Assembly: GCA_949825065.1 (NCBI GenBank)
Contig: OX463847.1
Span: 39,179,042-39,243,041, forward strand
Length of the DNA: 64,000 nt
Direction of reading: 5' to 3'
From: Odontocerum albicorne
Taxonomy: Eukaryota; Arthropoda; Insecta; Trichoptera; Odontoceridae
The first letter of the stretch is position 1; each line of letters opens with the position of its first letter. Of the stretch, positions 11,181 to 21,720 are shown one piece after another. The notes under the pieces were generated by a model, which was not told the DNA's origin, did not search any database, and saw only the letters and a list, made by a program, of their open reading frames with translations. Made by a program: the position numbers and the translations under genes.

Positions 11181-11381
11181 CACTTGCGTTGTATACAGTA
11201 CACCCTAGCGGGTTTATTGCCATGTGACAATATCTTCCAGCCAACCAGAAATATGTCAAAGACGCCTTAAATGAAACCCAGACTGGGATACATTTTTTAA
11301 ATTAAAATCTGGGCTAAAATGAGAATCGAACCCGCAACCTCCAGGCTGGGAGACATGACCAACTAGGTCCCGGAGGTCGTC
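11181..11381 (-). mobile_element. SINE (family a), copy 2
   Basis: The minus strand starts gacgacctccgggac, with a B-box-like cgggttcgattctc, an internal ccagactgggat, and the shared tail tggttggctggaagatatt. A duplicated block cgaatc(g/a)taaaattgtttat flanks its tail side at 11107-11175. Confidence 0.75.
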
Positions 11382-11389
11382 AAATCGTA

Positions 11390-12136
11390 AAATCAATTGT
11401 CTCAAGTGGAAATACAGCAGTAGTGAAAAAAAATCGAAAGTTCGAATATCTAAAATCCCGAACGCACCCAGAAATCTTCCCCAGATAATCCCCAATGACA
11501 TATAATAAGGATGTCCAGGAAAATTCGGACACATGACAACCCTATGTCTCTAGGACCTTATCTGCGGCTTAAAAATACCTCGATCAAATATCATATAACA
11601 AACTGATCCCATCGGAAATATATAATATAATATTATATTATTTTATAAGAATTTCTTCTTTCAGTTTCCTGAAAAACTTTCAGTTTCCTGAAAAAGAAAA
11701 ATATATTTTCGTCCAGAAATCTGTCACCAGGACTTTTCATGAAAGAATCAAGCCCTCTTCGGTGCAAGGCACCGGCGTTCATGGGGTATTAAAGTGATGT
11801 TACATACGTGGACCTCTCCTCTCCTCAAATACAAAGAGTCGATCCATCACGTCATATTCTCTATTTTCTCATGTTGTCATTGATTCTCCCAATTCATGTT
11901 AGTAGTCCGTTAAGTGATTTTTAAGTCCTTCAGGGCAGTTCAAAGCCAGATGGTTATTCAGCTTTACAAGAAAATTGAAATATAATTAAGATAATTAAAC
12001 CGTTATTTGATTCAGTCTTTGAAACAAACTAAATTAGATCAAGAGGATAAAATTTACATTACTAGATGGATACTAAATATTTTATGAAAGGTTCTCTTCT
12101 GGATAGGATGTAGAAGCACATGCAACGCTGATATTA
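11390..12136. other. No gene recognised
   Basis: AT-rich. Includes a direct duplication of ctttcagtttcctgaaaaa at 11658-11695 and an AT microsatellite-like stretch at 11620-11645. Segment 12095-12130 (ggataggatgtagaagcac) matches dispersed pieces near 29790 and 50635. Confidence 0.5.
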
Positions 12137-12360
12137 GGGCCCGAATTCATAGTCCGGTCTAAATACTAATTTTTAACCTTACCATTTCGTGATTTGTATT
12201 CAGAGTTGGATTTCATACCCTTCAAACTTTAAAGTTAGATGATTAAACAACGTGGCTTCACTTTTTTAAATTTTGTACAAAATTTATCTTTCAACATTTG
12301 TTTTTTCAATAAAAACATGCGTAAGGTTTAGTGTTAAGGTCAGATTATGAATTCAGGCTT
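12137..12360. mobile_element. MITE-like element with imperfect inverted ends
   Basis: The left end, gggcccgaattcatagtc, and the right end, gattatgaattcaggctt, are inverted repeats. The match continues inward for about 35 bp (tctaaatactaattttta against tagtgttaaggtc on the opposite strand). About 224 bp long, non-coding. No unambiguous target duplication. Confidence 0.5.
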
Positions 12361-13164
12361 AAATGTTAATAGTATTCTAATATGGAGTTACACAAAATCA
12401 GAGCCTAAACCTTTGATAAATTAAGATATTTTCTCATGAAGTAAAAAAAGAATATGTTTTTTTGTAGAAATATGAACTGCCAAGTGTTTGAAATTAGTGT
12501 AAACTTTAATGGTTCAATTATTCAACGAATAACAGTCCGATAGCATCAAACTTAATGTGGTGACACGCAAATTTCCCAATGTAAACCCATTTAGGTTTTA
12601 TTAGACGTAAAGCATGTTAACTTCGGTAGTGAATCATTCTTAAAAGGTTAATCGTAACTTAAAAATCCAATTGAACTTTAAAAGTTATGTTGATTTTAAC
12701 GAGGGGCTTACCGTGAATAATTAAATCCTTGCGAAAAATAAATGACTAAATTAAAAAGATAGAAACATTATTCTCAAGGAGGAATAATAAAAATCACATA
12801 TTAAATCTAACCTAACCCAACTCACACTCATCAAAAAATGATCTAACACATTTTGAGATATCTGAAGAAACATATTGTCCTTTAGTATGGACTGACAACA
12901 TAATGAACAAATATCTCGATACTACAATAACTTCACGTTTAAGGGATGCAATTTTTTATTTATTTAAAAGTAGATTTGTTAAGTTCAGGAGGGTATATTT
13001 TTTGTTATTAGTCTTATAGTACCCCTTCTTGTTATTAGTCCTTAAATAGATTCTGTATTCTATTATTTTTATTTTTAGGTTATATTTTATGAGGCTTGTG
13101 TCTTGTTGATTACATTTGTTGTGCATTGAATTATTTAAGTATCATATTTTTTAAACATATATGT
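12361..13164. other. No gene recognised
   Basis: AT-rich with short local direct repeats (cttgttattagtc(c/t)t at about 13000-13045). No coding or RNA gene signals. Confidence 0.5.
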
Positions 13165-13375
13165 ATCATTCTGTTGAGAACGAAGCAGATCTGAAGCTGC
13201 AGAACGCGATCACCGTTCTCGCAACCGTGTATCCTCAAGTTTGACTGCACGTCGCTCTGGTGTTGTAAAAAACGAAATGAAAGAATCCGAAACGTCGAAA
13301 ATGCAATGTCACATAACCTGACAATGAGAATTGTTTAGTTTGCGTGTGTCGCTGCAGGGGGCGCTCCCATTATTT
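13165..13375. other. GC-richer island of unknown origin
   Basis: A roughly 200-bp block distinctly richer in GC than its surroundings, with gaacgcgatcaccgttct, gcacgtcgctctggtg and ctgcagggggcgctccc. It has stops in all frames over its length. It may be an old transposon end. I could not match it elsewhere in the window. Confidence 0.3.
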
Positions 13376-13984
13376 CATATGTTTTATATACTTTTTTATA
13401 CACAATTGTATATAAAAAAAAATAAATATAAACATGCTTGTATACGAATACTGAAATGGAATTATAATAATTATTGAAAGGGTCGTTTATTGTATATTTA
13501 TACCTACTATTCTACACGCATTTCACGATTTTTTTAAATACTATAAAACAAACTGGTACATCTTATAAAGTCAACATAAAAACTATGGGTTCATTCAGTG
13601 AAGGCAGAGTTCAAAGGTTTGCAAACTTAATTAAGTCGAAGAAAATGAAACTAATGAATGAATCGCACTTGGCGAGGTTCAAAATACAACCATGTTCTGG
13701 AAATAAAAAAACTTAATAACGTACACTTGATTATAGCAAATGCCAACGTAGTAAAATGGCAGTTGCCTAGAAAAATAAAAGAGTTAACCATTTATTGAAG
13801 TTTGTTAAAATCTTGCTGGAAAATACGAGGGAGGGAGCTACGAGAAAAACATATATTTCGCGACTATGTATTTCTCCAAACGTGGGCCGTTTTCTTAAAG
13901 AAAATATTAATTTATATATTTTTTAAATGGTCCATATACTCGTTGAATATAATATATTAACGCCAGAGTCAGATAAATCGTAGG
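13376..13984. other. No gene recognised
   Basis: AT-rich. The frame at 13474-13716 has a 43-residue Lys-rich end (from MGSFSEGRVQRFANL) but no splice signals, no paralogue and no known motif. Confidence 0.4.
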
Positions 13985-14104
13985 TGATGTAGATAAGGTG
14001 TATGGATGTATAATAGGGAAAATATGTGTGTCGCGATAGGAAAGTCTTTCGTTTTTTCTCTTTTTACCTACCCCGACAGGGAAACGGCGTGATGGTATGT
14101 ATGT
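13985..14104 (+). mobile_element. LINE-A 3' terminal fragment
   Basis: Matches the 3' end of the LINE-A family: gtgtatggatgta, tgtgtcgcgatagg and the hallmark 3' terminus cctaccccgacagggaaac followed by ggcgtgatggtatgtatgt. Other LINE-A copies in the window end in the same way. Confidence 0.65.
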
Positions 14105-15606
14105 CGGTAACGAAAATATTTTAAAAATAATGTATTTTAAAATATTCCAAGCCAAATATTTTGTTATATTTGATGGAAAATGCGTTTGTTTTGTATGGGC
14201 TTGTATGGAATATGTTTTAAAGACAACCAGGAAATACACATTTTACTGTTACTACTACTCTGTACGTAAACGGTAACAACACTCTAATACGTCTATCACG
14301 TATAAGTATTGTTACCAAATTGTTTAACTACATTGGGATATTTTTTGTGTACTATCGGAAATAGAATCCGAAGCAATGAAATAAAATTAAAAGGTTAAAT
14401 CATTACCTTTTTTGGGTTTTTTATTGATTCACTATTGAACAAAGGCCTCTCTAAGACGTTTGCAAAAATGTTTTTTTATTCATTATGTCTTACATATTAC
14501 GTACGTCATAATACCAAACGTGTCGGTCACTTACGAGGTCTTTAAGCTTCTCTCGAATACCACCGAATGAGCTTAAACGTCCAACTGTTTTCTGCTCTTT
14601 AAGTTAAACGTGCTATACAACTCATGATATCAATACGATAATTTTATGATATCAATTATATTCATATCATCTGTTATCTCTTCTCGAGTAGTCCTGCATA
14701 AATATATCTATGCTTTTTAACTCAATTTTTATTAAAAAAAACTAAAAAAATAAACAATTGGTTTAGAGAAATAAAAAAAAAAAGGTTTGATTTTATTCTT
14801 TGTTTATTTACTCAGCGACAGTTGTTTCACCATTGTCAATGCCATTGTATAGCAAATCACCTGTCACAGAGTAAATAAATAAGTGATATATAACTATTAG
14901 AGCATTTTTTTAACCCCGATAATTATTTGAGTAGTTTGCAGTTTTGTGTGGCTTTGGACCATACGGTCCATGTCTCATACCCGTTTGAGATAACTTAGTG
15001 TATAGCCCCAGGTGTTTTTAAAATGTTCGCCCTAGCGCCCTGAGGCACTCCGAATAATTTCCTAAGGCGCCTCTGGTAAATCGGAAATTTCAATAATACC
15101 AGGCAATCTTAATTCAATGCGCTGATGCACGGTGACAGTGATAGGAAGTGACATTTAACTGACACATCTCAAATCATTCTACTCATGTTGTATTGAACTT
15201 CACCGATTCAAAAGCGTTCATAGGGATTCAAGACCTATTCAGGGTCCAATCTCCTTCTGTCTTTACGTAGGTAGAGGAATATAGTCTAATCGAGCTGTTT
15301 TGCGACAGTACAGTAAAAACAAAATTTATCGATAACTGGTTGAGTCCATATTAGTAAAGAATGATTATTGTATCGGACTTGTGCGTCACCTAAAATATTA
15401 CTCCTAGAATTTCTGTATATTTCTTGTTTTATGTGTACGTGCTGTGTCACGGCAGTAATGAAATGTTCCTTATGCGCAACCTTCGCGAGATATATTATCA
15501 AAAGTTGGCCGGCCCATGCATGCGAAAAAATGCGAGATACGTAATATTTCGCAAGCCATGACGGAATGCACGGGTGAAAATAGGTGATTACGATGAGCGA
15601 TTGGGA
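14105..15606. other. No gene recognised
   Basis: AT-rich. A short inverted-repeat structure lies at 14803-14881 (tttatttactcagcgacag against ctgtcacagagtaaataaa), possibly a tiny hAT-type MITE. Frame 15286-15618 (minus) is open for 110 codons without any recognised domain. Confidence 0.45.
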
Positions 15607-16568
15607 TAGAGTCGTCACTAGCCGACCCGGACGGTCGCGTACAGCAAGTTTCTCTGTACCGCGCTCGTCATTGCATAGACTACGGAGTTAGTTTCGCCGT
15701 CATCAAAAGCCGGGGACTCGCTCGGCTCGCCGAGTGGGGTTATTCTTCCGTGCTAAGAAATTACCGTCACCATCAATCGTGCTTGAGTGAAAAATAAAAC
15801 ATAAACAGTGCTTGAGTGTCACATCCGACGACATTCATCGAGTGAAATCAAACATTTACAGTGCTTGTGTGTCGCGTCCAACGAGGTTCACCGAAGTCAC
15901 CTCATAGAGTAAGTGAAACGGACACTTCGCTTCCCTCCTCTCCCCACCTTTATATTGCATATACTCGTATGTATTATATAATATAATAACACAACTTGAT
16001 AACGATGTCTTCCAAGAAGACAGAAGTTACACACTGGCGAATTAATAAGGGGCGTAAACGCAAAGTAACGCGTGTTTACCCCGAGCCAGCCTCCATAAAA
16101 CCCCCCCAAACCGTGCAGGACGTGATTGACGTGTTTACTTCAAGCTCCCCGTCTAAAAATGAACTCTATCGGGCCGCTGAATCCCTCACGCCCTTTCTTC
16201 TAATAAGGGACATCTCTGTATTAGACAGAGACGGACAAGTTGTGACGTGTGATGATGAACCCAACTCTCCGTCTCGCTCTCCTCAAAGGAAAGCAGCGAG
16301 GACTCCTTCGCCTCCTGCCGACCAGCCCGAGACTCAAACGAGGAATTCCGTCGACTCCCCCTCGCCACCCCCCTCAGAACCAGAAGTTGTCGCAAACTCT
16401 GACTCCATCACCCATGCGCCTCGCCCCATATCACCAGTCCGGCCGGAGTGTTCCGGCATAGACTGGCAGGTGGCCTCAAACCCCCGAAAGAGGGTCTAAA
16501 GGTCGCCAGAGACCCCTACAAAGGAGCCAGCGGCTCTTTCCAAGCCAACCGGTTCCATGAAGCAAAAA
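15607..16568 (+). mobile_element. 5' end of a Jockey/I-type LINE
   Basis: A GC-rich leader of about 390 bp starts near cactagccgacccggacgg. It contains a repeated aacagtgcttgagtgtc / acagtgcttgtgtgtcgcg motif and leads into an ORF1-like frame at 15996. Such GC-rich leaders are typical of full-length 5' ends. The sequence is cut at about 16568, where it joins the 3' end of another LINE. Confidence 0.55.
15996..16499 (+). pseudogene. LINE ORF1-like (gag-like) N-terminal fragment
   Basis: 167 codons, starting at an ATG just after the leader (a second ATG lies three codons on, before SSKKTEVTHW). The N-terminus is basic (NKGRKRKVTRVYPEP). The middle is Ser/Pro-rich and disordered (PSRSPQRKAARTPSPP). 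A tail reads GIDWQVASNPRKRV, resembling the DW.xV.RKR segment in ORF1 of Jockey/I-group LINEs. After the TAA the same frame continues RSPETPTKEPAALSKPTG, so the stop is probably a recent nonsense mutation. The RNA-binding CCHC knuckles would lie further on and are missing. The alternative is a host first exon, but the chimeric junction to LINE-B argues against it. Confidence 0.5.
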
Positions 16569-16708
16569 GGCTCCGCAATATACGTGATTGGACTGGCATA
16601 AGGGGCGTTGGGGATCTTTTTCAGGCTGCCGGGGACAAATATATCTACTCTCAAGTAATATTCAACGTTGGGGGGACCTGACATGACACTGAGAAGAAGA
16701 AGAAGATG
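16569..16708 (+). mobile_element. LINE-B 3' end fragment
   Basis: From ggctccgcaatatacg onward it matches the LINE-B copies at 54285-54655 and 27346-27750 (peptide NIRDWTGIRGVGDLFQAAGD, then YSQVIFNVGGT). It ends gacatgacactgag followed by a GAA-repeat tail at 16701-16708. It is joined directly to the 5' part of a different LINE. Confidence 0.75.
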
Positions 16709-17120
16709 TACGTAGTTGAATTCCAAGGTTTTAGAAATCTATGGTAAACAACAACCTCCCCCATCCCACTAATTGGTTCGTTTTATAGGACAAAGCGAAA
16801 AATCTTTGTACACTAAGGACTTCGCGAAACGAAAATGTTTCAAACCCTTGGTATACACTGATTAAAGACCTTCGCAGACTTGGTAACAACCAACCTCTTG
16901 CACACGGTTTAACTTGAGATGTGACACACTTGTATTATATATTTTAATACAAATATGTATTATCGTGGAATGAAACTAGATGTGACATAGAATATGGATA
17001 CCTACTTAAGACTCAATGTCGCCAGCTTGAATTTAAACAAATTGGAAGATTCGAAGTACTTGGGGATTATTGCCTACCCATTATATATCCGCTCTGTAAC
17101 GAAAGTTGTATGGTATTTAC

Positions 17121-17160
17121 GTCAGTTTCTGATTTTAAAATTTTTTAATCAGAAACTGAC
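17121..17160. repeat. Hairpin inside the inverted repeat
   Basis: gtcagtttctgatt is inverted as aatcagaaactgac with an AT loop. A mirror copy lies in the right arm at about 20662-20701. Confidence 0.8.
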
Positions 17161-17836
17161 AACCACTTTTACAAGTTGAAATTCAACATTAATTATTCGA
17201 TTTGAGAGATTTTATTGTATCATTAAGTTTCAAGATGATGTGAACCAATTGGTGAGAGATTTTTATTTAATTGTACTTGTTTTGTTTTATTTTTGTAGTA
17301 ATAGGCAATCCACCCAAACTAGGATGATATGTGTCATCAAATGAATGTCACTTGCTATCATATGTGTAAATATAATAAAACTAATTTAAAGATATGCCAA
17401 TTCTACACAATTCAATGTTTCAACTGAATAAGCTTCAAAAATTAACAATTGATCTATAAGTGAAAATGTTCTTTAACGTGTTCCCCGCGGGGAGCACAAA
17501 CGCCTGTGATCTGACGACAATCCAAGTTTCAAATCACAAATACTTAAAAAAAATGACACAAAACCGGAATAAAAATTGAACTAAAATTTAAAATAATCTT
17601 TGTTCTAGCGACATCTCTGAAAACCTTGTCAAATAATATATTAGTTTATGAGATATTGTTGAATAAACAGAGCGCCGAATTTTTTTGGTTTCTCAATATT
17701 TCCAGCATTAACGACCTGTCGCGCGGATCTAGTCCTGCGATGAGTCTCTCTTACGTAAATAAACATTACTAGTGCTATATGCATTTGATTGGGTGAGTGT
17801 CATGCAGCATTGATTTGATCGTAGCATTCCTAGGCC

Positions 17837-17985
17837 GGGAGCTAATATTGTCTTCAGTCTCAGTAATAAAATATTCTGGTTTAGAATAATTGGAGTATGA
17901 AAGTAACTCACGTCGATGGTCATCAACACTTACACACGTCTAACTCGTAAGAGTATTGTTACCAGACGAACATTTTTACCAGACT
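17837..17985 (+). repeat. Dispersed fragment shared with 56690-56845
   Basis: Blocks ggccgggag, taatattgtctt and the paired tgttaccagacgaac correspond to ggccgggag, aacattatcttt and tgttatcagacaaac at 56690-56845. It sits at the inner edge of the left arm, so an older transposon was present there. Confidence 0.45.
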
Positions 17986-18235
17986 GGTACATTTTTTGGA
18001 AATTTTTGCACCATCGGTAATCGAGCTCAACACCTTCGGGTGGAAAACTAGCGTTTTATTGATTAGCGGAGATCGTTACTATATTAATATCAAACTAAAG
18101 TTTTTATTTACAAAGTCCATTTATATAGTGCCCAAGGGATATTTGACGACGATAATTATGATGAGTTATTCGAGTCTGCATCATTCTGCTCTGATTTTTT
18201 CCCTGCAATACCAGTAGAAGGAATTTATATTTTTC

Positions 18236-18705
18236 TCATCGTATTATATGCCCAAAGTAATTTCCCTTACTCTTTTTGATTGTGGGTGATATTTATCAAT
18301 ATGTATCTACCCGTTTCATGATGTCTTAATTATGGACTTTGTCAACTCATGATATTCAGTATTTCTCTAAAGATTTAAAAAAGATTAAAGTTTCTTCTTC
18401 TCGTATTACATGCCTTTTTGATTGTAGATAACACTTGTCCATATTTTTTTACCCGTTTCATGATGTCTTAATTACGGACTTTGTCAACTCACGAGACTCA
18501 GTATTTCTGAATAGATTTCAAAAGCTTTAAGTTTCTTCCTCTCGTATTATATGTCCAAAGTACTTTCACTTCCCCTTTTTTACTGTAGATAATACTTCTC
18601 TTTATTTATTTACCCGTTTCATGATGTCTTAATTAGGGACTATGTCAACTCATGAGACTCAGTACTTCTCAATAAATTTAAGAAGCTTTAAGTTTCTTAC
18701 TAGTG
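18236..18705. repeat. Three tandem copies of a ~142-161-bp unit
   Basis: acccgtttcatgatgtctta occurs at 18309, 18451 and 18612, each followed by ggactttgtcaactca (or a near match) and tttaagtttctt. Located in the centre of the 4-kb inverted-repeat element. Confidence 0.85.
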
Positions 18706-19127
18706 CCTTAAGTAAATTTTCATGGTTCAATACCAAAGAAAAGTATAAAGAATATGCAACAACATAAAAATCGTTAACAATAGTCGAGATTGACAAACTT
18801 GTTGCGAAAAAGATCCTGCATTGGGAAGAACCAGCTTCGTGCTATCTTCACTCTTGTTTTGATCTCTTAAAACTGGTCGCATTGATAATTCAGTCAGCAT
18901 CCCTAATATTTATATTGTTGGACTCGTTCAACAATTTTCTTATTTATATCACGAGATACCCCTGTCTGTTCTTTCCCAATACCGTCAATCAGGGCCGCCA
19001 CGAGAGGAACAGCCACTCGTGTGCAATAACCAAAAATGACACCGCTTTATTTATTTCAATTAAAATATTTTTTTAAGTATAGGTACGCCGTTGAAGTTTT
19101 TCATTAATTTGCAACAACTCAACTGCT

Positions 19128-19400
19128 TTAACACATTCACTGCGTCGAACACGGCTCCCGTGTCCATACAAATATTTTGTATGGACACGGGAGCCTTGAA
19201 TGTTTAGTGCACTCATAAATGTCTCCCGATAAGGATTTGTCGCCGGTTTCATGTGTTTTGAAGACACGAAGGAATACACTTGTATATGTTTCAATAGAAA
19301 GTAGAATTTATTTTTAACAAAGTTATGGGTTTTCAAAAATTCGCGAATTTTCAGCATCTCTGTATGACATTAAGTATTTTATACGCAGTGAACGTGTTAA
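19128..19400. mobile_element. piggyBac-like MITE (TTAA ends)
   Basis: The left end, TTAACACATTCACTGCGT (19128-19145), and the right end, ACGCAGTGAACGTGTTAA (19383-19400), are inverted repeats bounded by TTAA, the piggyBac-type target. 273 bp, non-coding. It contains a perfect 20-bp-arm hairpin at 19153-19195. Nested in the centre of the 4-kb element. Confidence 0.65.
19153..19195. repeat. Perfect hairpin, 20-bp arms, 3-nt loop
   Basis: Arm ggctcccgtgtccatacaaa (19153-19172), loop tat, and a perfectly complementary arm 19176-19195. GC-rich stem inside AT-rich DNA. Confidence 0.95.
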
Positions 19401-20934
19401 TACTCGTACAATAATTTTAGATCATTGTTCTACGAAATATATGGATAGAATATCTATCTACGAGTATATTAAATTGTGATAACAGTTAAAAACAATGTTT
19501 AACGGTGTATACGGTAATTGTAAAATTAATTTATAACATGAAGTTCTATACTGTTTTATATAGTGATCAGAATGGGTGTTAAGAATAATCTCGGATGCGA
19601 GTGTGATTTGAAGAAAAAAAATTTAGATCATGTATTTTTCGGTTGTCCTTTGTGAAACATATTTGATTTAGTGAACGCCATATCTTTACCGCGTCCTATG
19701 AATGTTACGTTCATTCTTTCTTTAACCTGTTCACCGCGTTAAAAATCAAATTTCACGAATCCTGTGCGCGGCACAATTTCAGCGTTTTTTAATTTCTAAG
19801 TTTAAACACATATTTTGTTTAGAACCACTGTTATTTGATTACAACACCAAGTAAACATGACACTTAAGTAATTTTCTGATAATAAATAATAGTCATTACT
19901 CTTAAGGAGACTCATTAAATAAAGGAGATAAACTTAACATTACGTAAAATAAACAAAGGAGTGCTACGATCAAATCAATGCTTCATGACACTCACCCAAT
20001 CAAATGCATATAGCACTAGTAATGTTTATTTACGTAAGAGAGACTTAGTAATGTTTATTTACGTAAGAGAGACTCATCGCAGGACTTGATCCGCGAGACA
20101 GGTCGTTAATGCTGGAAATATTGAGAAACCAAAAAAATTCGGCGCTCTGTTTATTCAACAATATCTCATAAACTAATATATTATTTGACAAGGTTTTCAG
20201 AGATGTCGCTAGAACAAAGATTATTTTAAATTTTAGTTTAATTTTTATTCCGGTTTTGTGTCATTTTTTTTTTAAGTATTTGTGATTTGAAACTTGGATT
20301 GTCGTCAGATCACAGGCGTTTGTGCTCCCCGCGGGGAACACGTTAAAGAACATTTTCACTTATAGATCAATTGTTAATTTTTGAAGCTTATTCAGTTGAA
20401 ACATTGAATTGTGTAGAATTGGCATATCTTTAAATTAGTTTTATTATATTTACACATATGATAGCAAGTGACATTCATTTGATGACACATATCATCCTAG
20501 TTTGGGTGGATTGCCTATTACTACAAAAATAAAACAAAACAAGTACAATTAAATAAAAATCTCTCACCAATTGGTTCACGTCATCTTGAAACTTAATGAT
20601 ACAATAAAATCTCTCAAATCGAATAATTAATGTAGAATTTCAACTTGTAAAAGTGGTTGTCAGTTTCTGATTAAAAAATTTTAAAATCAGAAACTGACGT
20701 AAATACCATACAACTTTCGTTACAGAGCGGATATATAATGGGTAGGCAATAATCCCCAAGTACTTCGAATCTTCCAATTTGTTTAAATTCAAGCTGGCGA
20801 CATTGAGTCTTAAGTAGGTATCCATATTCTATGTCACATCTAGTTTCATTCCACGATAATACATATTTGTATTAAAATATATAATACAAGTGTGTCACAT
20901 CTCAAGTTAAACCGTGTGCAAGAGGTTGGTTGTC

Positions 20935-21274
20935 ACATACCACTATTAAACACAACCATTATTAAGTTTTGTCGTATTTTTTTAAAGTTGATCATTTTGC
21001 TTTTTGTGGACATGAATTTATTTAATATTCAAGGTGACTAAGACTCATAAAAATAACCTCCACATCAAGGGGCGCCCAGCGCATACAACCAATTTAAGGA
21101 GCAACATGCGACCACCCCTTGCATCAGCTGCTTATGTGCGTCGCACACAATCATAAATTTTATCTTCGATATAATAATATATTCATTCTATAACTCTAAG
21201 CATGATATCAATTTTAAAAGCACTCTGGTAGGGAAACCTATAAATCAACAATACAATATATTATAAATTTATTT
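20935..21274. other. No gene recognised
   Basis: AT-rich flank of the 4-kb element, with a short GC-richer patch at 21060-21145 (aaggggcgcccagcgc, atgcgaccaccccttgc). No coding evidence. Confidence 0.5.
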
Positions 21275-21720
21275 TATTTTTATTAATTTATTTATTTTAC
21301 ACATGACAAGAAATATAAATAATTTGCGAAAAAAAACTACTGGTAATTTAATTTGGACACATAATTTTAATGGATCTGGGTTTGTTGCCTTTCATTTGAC
21401 GTATCCCCAGTAAACTAGGCTTTTGCCTGTATCTCACTGAAGATATTTATGATCAAAAAATAAATAGATAGTTCTTTCCGATTTTTGATTATATAAAACC
21501 CCGTTGCACATTCTCATCAACCTTACAAACAGTGAAACTCAATTAGATACGAGTATATACATCACGCGAAATCAAACTCCTCACATTCCATCACTCCAGA
21601 CAGACCAAAACGTTCATCCCACAATATACTGCACATAATCATAAACAAAACAACAAAAAATATTACACTTAAGAGCTCAACTCAGTCCTCTTGCAAGCCC
21701 AAGTACTCAAACTCCTGTCT
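21275..21720 (+). mobile_element. Dispersed repeat E, copy 2 (intact TATA)
   Basis: Full set of family blocks: acatgacaagaaatata, tggatctgggtttgttg, ttttgcctgtatctcac. Then tatataaaaccccgttgca at about 21490 and cagtgaaactcaatt, continuing to caagtactcaaactcct. The TATA-to-cagtg spacing suits an RNA polymerase II core promoter. Confidence 0.75.

Larger units (their letters stand above)
17473..20346. mobile_element. TTAA-bounded inner element with cccgcgggg ends
   Basis: Inside the large inverted repeat, TTAA at 17473-17476 is followed by cgtgttccccgcggggagca. The mirror of this ends at TTAA at 20343-20346. TTAA target sites with short inverted ends are the piggyBac signature. The outer arms continue beyond these points, so this may be a piggyBac-like unit embedded in a larger palindrome, or TTAA by chance. 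Confidence 0.35.
16887..20934. mobile_element. 4-kb element with ~0.95-kb inverted repeats
   Basis: Left arm 16887-17831 and right arm 19963-20934 are near-identical inverted repeats. For example, both carry the same 61-codon frame (16994-17179 plus, 20640-20825 minus), which is therefore not evidence of a gene. The right arm has one extra 29-bp direct duplication (20017-20045 / 20046-20074). The 2.1-kb centre has no transposase. No clear target duplication at the outer edges. Best read as a non-autonomous fold-back or long-TIR DNA transposon. Confidence 0.85.

Noticed and set aside
15286..15618. 110-codon minus-strand frame as an exon
   Set aside because: No recognisable domain, no good splice sites at either end, and it lies next to a LINE leader.
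16994..20825. Two identical 61-codon frames as a duplicated gene
   Set aside because: They are simply the two arms of the large inverted repeat. No domain, and an internal hairpin runs through the frame.
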